This document shows positions 57,698 through 64,000 of a DNA stretch of 64,000 bases, in pieces. Origin of the DNA: Bacteriovoracaceae bacterium UBA4097. GTDB taxonomy: Bacteria; Bdellovibrionota; Bacteriovoracia; Bacteriovoracales; Bacteriovoracaceae. The stretch is taken from positions 34,358 through 98,357 of the forward strand of contig DFXX01000085.1 of NCBI GenBank assembly GCA_002381765.1. The letters run 5' to 3'. How positions within the stretch are numbered: position 1 is the stretch's first letter; every line of letters starts with the position of its first letter. The position numbers were made by a program, and so were the translations under genes. The notes under the pieces are model-generated. The model did no database searches. It was not told the DNA's origin and saw only the letters and a list, made by a program, of their open reading frames with translations.

Positions 57698-60194
57698 ACT
57701 TTGTTCCCTTCCCGACTTGAGACTCTAGTTTAATCTTACCTTGCATGCGGTCCACAATATCTTTGATTGCACTCATTCCAACACCACGGCCGGAGATGGT
57801 TGTAACCTGTTCAGCAGTACTGAAGTCCTGATCAAAGATGTGATAGATGATTTCATCATCAGATTCATTGGAGTATTCCATATCTGGATTATTCTTCTGA
57901 AGTCTTGAGCGAATTCTTTCCGGGTCAATACCGCCTCCATCATCTTCGATCACAATTCTGAGCAATCGCCCATTGTCTTCCAGCTGTGAAATGACATTGA
58001 TGTGACCTTCATAGCTTTTCTCTCTCTCCTCTCTCACACTTGGCATTTCAATCCCATGGTCTGCGCAATTCCTAAAGAGGTGAACAAGTAGCGAGAAGAA
58101 CTCGCGGAATTTATCTGGATCAACCCGGATATCTCCATTGGTGATCCCCAAGGGAGCAATCTCTTTGCCAAGCTTTAAGGCCAATGCTGGTAAGAGATTC
58201 TTATAAGGAGTAAGATACTCTTCCACAGGAACCTTCATGATTCTTTCATCAAAGATATGCTTAAGTTCCTTATTATCCGTTTTTCTCACAAGATCATTGA
58301 GGTAGAGAATGACAGAAAGATCTACTTCTACCATATTAGAATTGAAACCAAGAGTATTGAAGATCTCATCCTTAAAGCGAAAATAATTATTCTGGAAATC
58401 GGCTTTCTGTTTTAAGAGAAGCTCTTTGTCGATCACCTTGGATTTTTTCATATCAACCAATGTTTGCTCACACTTTCTGACCTCATCCATAAGACTATCA
58501 ACGGCATACATTCCAAAGCCACCTGTAAATGAATGGTAAATCAGCATGGCCGAGTCTAGCTGATTTTCAGGGGACAAGAGGACTTCATCCAGACTCTTGA
58601 GATAATCATCAACTTCATTGGTAAAATCGATAAATTGCCTTTTGGCACCCAAGATCTTATAGATCATTTCTACGTAGCGCTCTTTCTTCTTGGTTTCCTC
58701 AATGGCCCGGGCCTCTTCTGTCTTATCCGTTGCAACCACCACCACATTTGAAATGGTACTGGTTTCTTCATCTCTCATAGGATGATAGTGAAGCTTCAAT
58801 AATTTATAATCGTCAGAGTCTACGGACTCTCCGTATATTTTCTCAAGCACTCCCAACTGTGCTGCTGAATCGAAGGGAATTTTCTCATTAAAGAGAATGT
58901 CGGCCCATTTAGGAGTGCGGGCTTTCTGATCTTCATCCAGACTTAGGACTTCTTCAAATCTCTTTCCTGCCGGAACCTTATTGAAGAGATCCTCACAGGC
59001 CTTGGTATAAATAGAAGAGCACATAAGATCAGGCCCAAAGACAAAGAGACCCTGATCAAGACTGTTGATCATGGCCTGAATAAAGTCATTGGCGGATTTT
59101 AATTCTCTGGTTCTTTCTTCAACCTTTCTTTCAAGGTTTTTACTGTAATCTTCAATCTTGGCATTGGCGTCTCTTAACTCATCGATGATGATTTCTTTCT
59201 CTCCTAAGAGGTCTTTGATTTTACCACTCATAAAGTTGAATTTATCTCCAAGAATGGCAAGCTCATCCTTGGATTTAACCACGACTTGGTGAGAGAAGTT
59301 TCCTTGGGCAATATGTAATACCCCTTCAACTAAAGAGCGAATAGGATTTGTGAGCTTAGAGCTAAAAATGAGACCCAGAATGAGAGAAAAACCTAGGAGA
59401 ATAAGACCGAATGCCACCGTCTTCACACTTAAATCCCCTACAATGGCATAGGCCTTGTCAGAGGCAATATAACTGACAACATGAATACCTATGTCAGGAA
59501 CACTAGAGACTGACATAAGGTAATCTGTACCATCAACACTAACTTCTTTAGATTGAGAAGCAGCATTGCTGGTGATGAAACTTGCATAGAGATTCTTTGA
59601 AACATTACCACCTGTTCTCCACAAAACAGTTCCAGCAGAGTCAAGAATGATATAATGGAAGACGGAATCAGCAGAGAGGCGATTCCACAGATGCTCCATG
59701 TCCAGCAGAAGCCCAAATGATTTGGTATCGTCCTTGAGCTTAACTTCAAAGACATTCTGTCCCTGAATCTTCTGCACCGCTAATCCAAACTTATCCAGCT
59801 CCTGATAGCCCTCAAGCCAGGATGAGACAAATGATGAGTATTCATCGTTCTTATTAGGAAAAGATGATCTCATGGACTTAGTGGGACTTACTTCAGTAAC
59901 TCTTTTAATAAAGAATGCGTCTATAAGGCCCTGTTTTTCGAAAAGGTTTTTCCATTCAGAATTATTCATTTGAGAAAGAAGACTGAGAGATTCTACCTGT
60001 AATAAAGAATTCTGGATGTTCTCATTGATAAGGTTTCGAACTTCCTCAGTATTGGAGAGAATATTCTCAAAGATATAGGCTTTTTTATCTTCGATAATAA
60101 GATTGTTGGTAAAATAGAGATTACTGGAAGTAATCAGGAGTAATATGGCGGTAAGGCCCAATAGAATCTTTGCTTTTAATCCGAATGCTTTCAC
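57675..60194 (-). CDS. Membrane sensor kinase with Hpt-like and CheA-type ATPase domains
   Basis: The GTG at 60194 has AGGTGA upstream; a further GTG at 60203 is possible. The protein of about 839 residues has a membrane span (about 7-27), a periplasmic Cache-like sensor, a second span (about 262-282), HAMP (TNPIRSLVEGVLHIAQGN), a coiled coil, a PAS-like part (about 370-490), an Hpt-like bundle with YHSFTGGFGMYAV (a phospho-histidine position near 555), and an ATPase with HLFRNCADHGIE, EDDGGGIDPERI and ISGRGVGMSAI as in CheA. No classic HisKA box is present. Phosphate would pass from the Hpt-like histidine to a receiver, perhaps its convergent neighbour. Confidence 0.82.
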   Translation of the reverse strand: MKAFGLKAKILLGLTAILLLITSSNLYFTNNLIIEDKKAYIFENILSNTEEVRNLINENIQNSLLQVESLSLLSQMNNSEWKNLFEKQGLIDAFFIKRVTEVSPTKSMRSSFPNKNDEYSSFVSSWLEGYQELDKFGLAVQKIQGQNVFEVKLKDDTKSFGLLLDMEHLWNRLSADSVFHYIILDSAGTVLWRTGGNVSKNLYASFITSNAASQSKEVSVDGTDYLMSVSSVPDIGIHVVSYIASDKAYAIVGDLSVKTVAFGLILLGFSLILGLIFSSKLTNPIRSLVEGVLHIAQGNFSHQVVVKSKDELAILGDKFNFMSGKIKDLLGEKEIIIDELRDANAKIEDYSKNLERKVEERTRELKSANDFIQAMINSLDQGLFVFGPDLMCSSIYTKACEDLFNKVPAGKRFEEVLSLDEDQKARTPKWADILFNEKIPFDSAAQLGVLEKIYGESVDSDDYKLLKLHYHPMRDEETSTISNVVVVATDKTEEARAIEETKKKERYVEMIYKILGAKRQFIDFTNEVDDYLKSLDEVLLSPENQLDSAMLIYHSFTGGFGMYAVDSLMDEVRKCEQTLVDMKKSKVIDKELLLKQKADFQNNYFRFKDEIFNTLGFNSNMVEVDLSVILYLNDLVRKTDNKELKHIFDERIMKVPVEEYLTPYKNLLPALALKLGKEIAPLGITNGDIRVDPDKFREFFSLLVHLFRNCADHGIEMPSVREEREKSYEGHINVISQLEDNGRLLRIVIEDDGGGIDPERIRSRLQKNNPDMEYSNESDDEIIYHIFDQDFSTAEQVTTISGRGVGMSAIKDIVDRMQGKIKLESQVGKGTKFIFELPV

Positions 60195-60245
60195 AAAAAT
60201 CACCTGGTATTTAAATTGTACGTAGCTTAAAACTTAAAAATAAAA

Positions 60246-60251
60246 TATCAT
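60246..60251 (+). promoter_or_regulatory. -10-like TATCAT six bases before the FecR-like start
   Basis: TATCAT is followed by TTTATG and a second ATG at 60258, which suggests that ATG is the real start of a leaderless mRNA. Confidence 0.4.
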
Positions 60252-60257
60252 TTTATG

Positions 60258-62156
60258 ATGAATATTAAGGATGATAAAACAATTTACTCATTAGAGGGGA
60301 AAAAAAACATTTCCTTTTCTGACTACCTGACTCTCTCATTAGCCGTCCTCCTGATAGCTGTTGGCTTCATTCTTTTCAAATACAATCCCCTGTCTATTAA
60401 TCCTTTAAGAGATCTGAGCCAAGTGGCCATTATTCACCATCTTGAGCTTGATTCCAAAAGAAAGATACCCGGGGCCCTCAGCTGGATTAAGGCAGAACCA
60501 AAAGCTCCGCTCTATCAAGGTGACCAAATTCTGACCGGGGAGAAATCATCGGTCACTGTCGAATTCAAAAAAGGCTCTAAACTTTTTATTGGTCCTCAGT
60601 CCCTGATTAGAATTGAGGTGATTGATAATGAGTATCAGGTATTTCTTGTAAAAGGGGAACTGAAGCTTGAAGGAACTGAAGAGCTCAAAATTATCGACAC
60701 TCAAACTGGTCAATCGATCAAGGCCCAAAATAATCAAAAGATTACTTCTACTGCTCAGGGATTAACCACCAATAATCTCTTTAAGGGTATTAAGCAAGGA
60801 AGGGTTATCGATCCCAATACCAATACTAAAATTGATTTTGATTTAACCCAACAGCATTCAGGATCCATCGTTATTACCGGTGCTAATGGAAAGCAGCTTC
60901 TCTCGCAGCCAGTCTCAGGAACGACTATTACCACTCCTATGCCTGCCCCCGGAAAATACACCACCACTCTTTTAGATTCTCAGAATAAGGTCGTGGGAAA
61001 GACTGACTTCACGGTTGCCCCTTACCAAATTCCTGAATTCAAGTCCCTGCCAAAGGATAATAACTTTATCCGCGGAGAGCTTCTCCCGCTTGAATGGACG
61101 GGACGAAATGATTTGAAATATAAGCTCACCATACAGACTCCGGAAGGAATTAAAGAGCAGCAAGTTCTTGGCACAAAACATGCCATCTATTTAAAGGAAT
61201 CTGGGGAGTACTCATTTCAGATTGCCGTAGAGAGTGCCGGATCAGATTACTCCGGCAAGAAAGTTAAATTAAATATCGATCTCTCAGAGGGAGTTGTCAT
61301 TCCACAGGATCAACTCGTTCAGAAAATTTCCGCTGGCTCCCATGCTATCTACAATGTCGAAAATATCCTGAACGATGATCCGGTATCTATGGAAGTCAGC
61401 ACTCAGCAGGATTTCTCTACCTTACTTAAGACCTTTCCTCCTACCACCAATCCACGTTATCGGATTCGCATGGAAAGGCCTGGTATTTTCTTTGTAAGAG
61501 CAAAATCTAAGGGATCGATTGAAATACCATCCATGATTTCCAAGGTTGTGGTAACTGCACCGGTGGCCACTCCCCATAAGGACTATGAAGCCAAGCAGGT
61601 CATAACGCCTGAGAAGACTGAATCCAAACTAAGCTGGATAAGTGAACCATCGCAGAAAGCTGCCAGACTGGTAATTGCCAGAGATCAAAATTTTTCAAAC
61701 CTTGTGCTGAATGAGAAAATCTCACAGAACGCAAAGCTGCTTAACATTCCAGAGGGTACCTATTACTGGAGAATTTTACCTGAAGAGAACTCTCCCGAGT
61801 ATATTCTACCTTCAAGTGTTCAAAAATTAGAAGTGGCCCTTCCCCCATTAGGGACTCCTCTTGTCAAGAATAAACACATCCTTCAGTACACCGCTTTTGG
61901 AGCGAAATCCTATTACAGCGTTAAGCTCCAACCTTATCAGTATGCTAAGAAATACTTTCTTGAGATCTATGCCGATCAAGGTCTAAAAAAAGAGGTCTTT
62001 AAGAAAGTATCTGATCAACCACTCATCCCTTGGGAAACTGCCCGATCAGGCCGATTCTTTTATCGAATTAGGGTCGAAGATCACTGGGGACGAGTCAGTG
62101 ATTACTCCAAGACTGGAGAACTTATATTCCCCATTTCTCCCATGGTTGAACTATGA
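60258..62156 (+). CDS. FecR-domain membrane-anchored envelope protein
   Basis: The start is the second of two adjacent ATGs. The 632-residue protein has a cytoplasmic N-terminus, one membrane span (about 24-40), then a FecR domain: ALSWIKAEPKAPLYQGDQIL and EKSSVTVEFKKGSKLFIGP. Several Ig-like or fibronectin-like beta repeats follow up to the C-terminus. FecR modules transmit envelope signals or bind cell-wall ligands; here no sigma factor lies beside it. It overlaps the LysM-barrel gene by 4 bases and is probably a periplasm-spanning link to it. Confidence 0.78.
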   Translation: MNIKDDKTIYSLEGKKNISFSDYLTLSLAVLLIAVGFILFKYNPLSINPLRDLSQVAIIHHLELDSKRKIPGALSWIKAEPKAPLYQGDQILTGEKSSVTVEFKKGSKLFIGPQSLIRIEVIDNEYQVFLVKGELKLEGTEELKIIDTQTGQSIKAQNNQKITSTAQGLTTNNLFKGIKQGRVIDPNTNTKIDFDLTQQHSGSIVITGANGKQLLSQPVSGTTITTPMPAPGKYTTTLLDSQNKVVGKTDFTVAPYQIPEFKSLPKDNNFIRGELLPLEWTGRNDLKYKLTIQTPEGIKEQQVLGTKHAIYLKESGEYSFQIAVESAGSDYSGKKVKLNIDLSEGVVIPQDQLVQKISAGSHAIYNVENILNDDPVSMEVSTQQDFSTLLKTFPPTTNPRYRIRMERPGIFFVRAKSKGSIEIPSMISKVVVTAPVATPHKDYEAKQVITPEKTESKLSWISEPSQKAARLVIARDQNFSNLVLNEKISQNAKLLNIPEGTYYWRILPEENSPEYILPSSVQKLEVALPPLGTPLVKNKHILQYTAFGAKSYYSVKLQPYQYAKKYFLEIYADQGLKKEVFKKVSDQPLIPWETARSGRFFYRIRVEDHWGRVSDYSKTGELIFPISPMVEL

Positions 62157-63184
62157 AGTTAATTTCTCTCTTTACGCTCTTCTTCCTTTCAGTTTCCTTG
62201 AATGCACAGGCGCAAGGAAAGATGTATAAGCTCAGATACGTGGTTGAACAAAATGATACCCTTAATCGCATCATTGGCCGCTTTGTCTATCCTAATAGTG
62301 TCATTACCAAAAATACCCCCATGACTCAAAAGACCTTGGAGGAAAATGGCCATGTTAAAAATTGGAAGGCCCTTGTTCCTGGGACGCTGCTTGATCTCTA
62401 TATCGCCCAGGAATATCTGGATATGGATAAGTACCGAAAGTACAATGAGCAACTAGAAAAAAGCCTCGCCAGACTCAATAATGGGGCCTATGAAACTGAG
62501 AATGCCATTGGAAAACATGTTCCAAGAGGACTCAAGTCTTCTATCTTCTATCTCGCTTCTTATGGAAGGTTTACCCAGTCTTATCCTCAGGATGTGGAAT
62601 TTGAGTTCTATCAAAACAGTCCCATTACTCTTGGCTCTTCGTTCTCTTATTATCCAAAAGATACGTTATGGTCATTTGCCGGAAGTGCCTATTTCTCCTA
62701 TCTTTTAGCGACGTCTAATAATCTCAATGATGCAGATGTGGACGTTCCGGCGGAGATTGGACTTAACTTTTATCCAGAGTACCGTTTTGCAAAATATAAT
62801 TTTACGGGATACTTTGGTCTCGATTATGAGCGGTTTTCTACCTTCAATATTGGAGGACTTGAGAACGACCAAGAAGAAATATTACTTGATCAAAACTCTG
62901 TAGTATATGGCACGATCGGGGTATCCAAGTTAGTCAATGTTTTCAGTGTCCCCTTTTTCACTAAGCTCTCTTTCTCTCATAGCTTGGCCAGCTCCATCGA
63001 CCCCAACAGTAAAGGCAGCAAGGATTCAACCCCTTACACTGGCTACAAAGTCCTGTGGTACGTAAACAAAAAGTTTACTGATCGCCTCTATCTCCACACC
63101 TTATTCAAATACCATAGGATGGATGGCCCCTCAGAACTCACCACTTTGCGGTTAGGTTTAGGTTTAGGCTACATCCTGCAATAA
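62153..63184 (+). CDS. LysM-like outer-membrane protein
   Basis: The ATG overlaps the FecR stop as ATGA. The 343-residue protein has a signal peptide (MKLISLFTLFFLSVSLNAQA), a LysM-like module (LRYVVEQNDTLNRIIGRFVY, then ALVPGTLLDLYI), then about 220 residues of alternating strands ending LGLGLGYILQ, an outer-membrane barrel. A peptidoglycan-binding LysM joined to a barrel would tie the outer membrane to the wall. The partner FecR-like protein is coupled. Confidence 0.75.
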   Translation: MKLISLFTLFFLSVSLNAQAQGKMYKLRYVVEQNDTLNRIIGRFVYPNSVITKNTPMTQKTLEENGHVKNWKALVPGTLLDLYIAQEYLDMDKYRKYNEQLEKSLARLNNGAYETENAIGKHVPRGLKSSIFYLASYGRFTQSYPQDVEFEFYQNSPITLGSSFSYYPKDTLWSFAGSAYFSYLLATSNNLNDADVDVPAEIGLNFYPEYRFAKYNFTGYFGLDYERFSTFNIGGLENDQEEILLDQNSVVYGTIGVSKLVNVFSVPFFTKLSFSHSLASSIDPNSKGSKDSTPYTGYKVLWYVNKKFTDRLYLHTLFKYHRMDGPSELTTLRLGLGLGYILQ

Positions 63185-63217
63185 TAAAAAAGTTCTTAAT
63201 TAACTATAGGTTCTGCC

Positions 63218-63223
63218 GATAAG
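63218..63223 (+). promoter_or_regulatory. -10-like GATAAG six bases before the LysM lipoprotein start
   Basis: GATAAG is followed by TGGTAT and the ATG at 63230. The wider GCCGATAA matches a FliA -10. Confidence 0.35.
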
Positions 63224-63229
63224 TGGTAT

Positions 63230-63685
63230 ATGAATTTGAAGCTCATATACCCATTTTTATCACTGCTACTTATCGCATGCTCCACCACTGGCAGTGGTCC
63301 TTCTCGCAAGATTGCTAGCATCAGATCCCATGTTGATGCTGATGTTATAGAGCTAGATAGCCCGATTAAAGCTGAATCAGAGAGCACTTTCTTAAAGACT
63401 AAATCCAAGGCCCATACCGTCTTTGATGAAGATGCCGCCAAATACGAGCGCCAAAAAAAGATCTCTCAGCTCTTAAATCAGATGGCCGGGCCCTTTAAGT
63501 TCTACCGCGTGAAAAAAAATGAAACCCTGGATTCCATTGCTAAAAGAATTTATGGAGATCCTAATAAATCAAAACTCATTCATTCCTGGAACTATGAGGT
63601 TATTACTACCGCAGAAGATGTTCGTCCGGGAATGATTATAAAACTTCTCCCTCGAAGCAGAATGCCAGCTTCTACTTCCAAGTAG
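63230..63685 (+). CDS. LysM-domain lipoprotein
   Basis: The 151-residue protein has a lipobox signal (PFLSLLLIAC), a charged linker, and a C-terminal LysM: YRVKKNETLDSIAKRIYGD, then SWNYEVITTAEDVRPGMIIK. It should anchor a membrane to peptidoglycan. It follows the FecR and LysM-barrel genes by 45 bases, so the three probably form an envelope module. The next gene begins 7 bases later. Confidence 0.83.
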   Translation: MNLKLIYPFLSLLLIACSTTGSGPSRKIASIRSHVDADVIELDSPIKAESESTFLKTKSKAHTVFDEDAAKYERQKKISQLLNQMAGPFKFYRVKKNETLDSIAKRIYGDPNKSKLIHSWNYEVITTAEDVRPGMIIKLLPRSRMPASTSK

Positions 63686-63692
63686 GACTATT

Positions 63693-64000
63693 ATGAAAAT
63701 TGCTTTTTTAATCGATTGTTCAGAAGATCAAGTTGAGAATGTAAAGACCTCGATGAGTGAGTTTGGTTATTCTTGCATCCCAACTAATAACCCGGAAGAA
63801 ATTGATCAAACGGGTAAGCAAATCGGAAAAGTCGTGCTGTGCTTCACTGATGCCAAGGCTTCCTATCGCTTTCTAAAAACTTGCAGTTCATTAGAATTTA
63901 GAATGCTTAACTTACTATTTTTGAAAGGTAAGCCTAAGATGACTGAGGATGCGGCCCGTAAAATCAGAGAAGTAGATTTAAACCTTATTGTAAGATACGA
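63693..64000 (+). CDS. Hypothetical protein, 3' partial
   Basis: An ATG 7 bases after the LysM lipoprotein stop opens a frame that runs past the window edge (at least 102 residues). It starts MKIAFLIDCSEDQVENVKTS and has VVLCFTDAKASYRFLKTC. The alternation of strands and helices recalls a degenerate receiver-like fold, but the usual aspartate positions are not convincing. The rest is outside the window. Confidence 0.6.
   Translation, partial: MKIAFLIDCSEDQVENVKTSMSEFGYSCIPTNNPEEIDQTGKQIGKVVLCFTDAKASYRFLKTCSSLEFRMLNLLFLKGKPKMTEDAARKIREVDLNLIVRY

Noticed and set aside
1..64000. tRNA, rRNA, IS elements or CRISPR arrays
   Set aside because: I found no T-loop-like GTTCRA context with an acceptor stem, no transposase frame and no regularly spaced repeats. 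The read was by eye, so a tRNA scan would be decisive.

Overview
The window is a gene-dense, roughly 45% GC bacterial chromosome segment. It looks like a Gram-negative predatory or free-living member of the Bdellovibrionota, closest in style to Bacteriovorax or Peredibacter. That placement is inference: it rests on the low GC, the many exported proteins and lipoproteins of unrecognised type, a standalone MnmD, a histone-deacetylase-like protein, L,D-transpeptidase-like and LysM proteins, and a CheD-CheB fusion. No marker gene such as rRNA is present. I saw no rRNA, tRNA, IS element or CRISPR array.

Layout. 1-2578: lysine/DAP genes dapA (cut by the window edge), dapD and a lysA-like decarboxylase. 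2579-2851: a separate small transcription unit whose structured leader precedes a 26-residue amphipathic peptide and a strong terminator; it resembles a type I toxin. 2949-12972: housekeeping and lipid genes (fadD, a ribosome hibernation factor, methyltransferases, an esterase-like hydrolase, mnmD, a nitronate monooxygenase-like flavoenzyme, htpX) and a 930-residue exported coiled-coil protein. 13206-19279: an L,D-transpeptidase-like protein and four RNA methyltransferases. 19269-21595: a metal-type operon in which MerP- and MerT-like proteins lie with their own ECF sigma factor and a membrane protein that is probably its anti-sigma factor. 21646-25544: a TatD hydrolase, an O-methyltransferase and exported proteins including a transglutaminase-like one.

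25846-30946: a tightly packed five-gene operon of GNAT acetyltransferase, ornithine-racemase-like enzyme, sodium:solute symporter, alanine racemase and HDAC/acetylpolyamine-hydrolase-like deacetylase. 31003-33475: a HExxH metalloprotease, then a ribbon-helix-helix-like protein translationally coupled to a tyrosine recombinase. The DNA just upstream of that pair carries two dif-like palindromes, one with an arm identical to the XerC arm of E. coli dif. 33506-36254: a YbhN/cardiolipin-synthase pair diverging from a small acidic protein. 37013-45747: PAP2 phosphatase, metallophosphoesterase, PrmC-like methyltransferase, dienelactone hydrolase, thermonuclease, CheD-CheB fusion and an exported GGDEF-like protein. 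45802-47797: alcohol dehydrogenase and the ribosome GTPase RbgA.

47830-56884: two back-to-back exported haem clusters. The minus-strand operon has a cytochrome, a lipoprotein, a Tat-exported DUF1501 protein and a CBM-like di-haem lipoprotein. The plus-strand operon has YceI, a cytochrome lipoprotein, a haem-tagged outer-membrane barrel and another barrel. An LspA-HAMP-like fusion gene lies between them. 56966-64000: a CheY-like regulator convergent with a CheA-like kinase, then a FecR/LysM/outer-membrane cluster running off the end.

Three patterns cross the whole window. Many genes lacking a Shine-Dalgarno sequence carry a -10-like hexamer exactly six bases before the start codon, which predicts leaderless mRNAs. 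Convergent genes commonly overlap at their 3' ends. Several start sites lie inside perfect inverted repeats.
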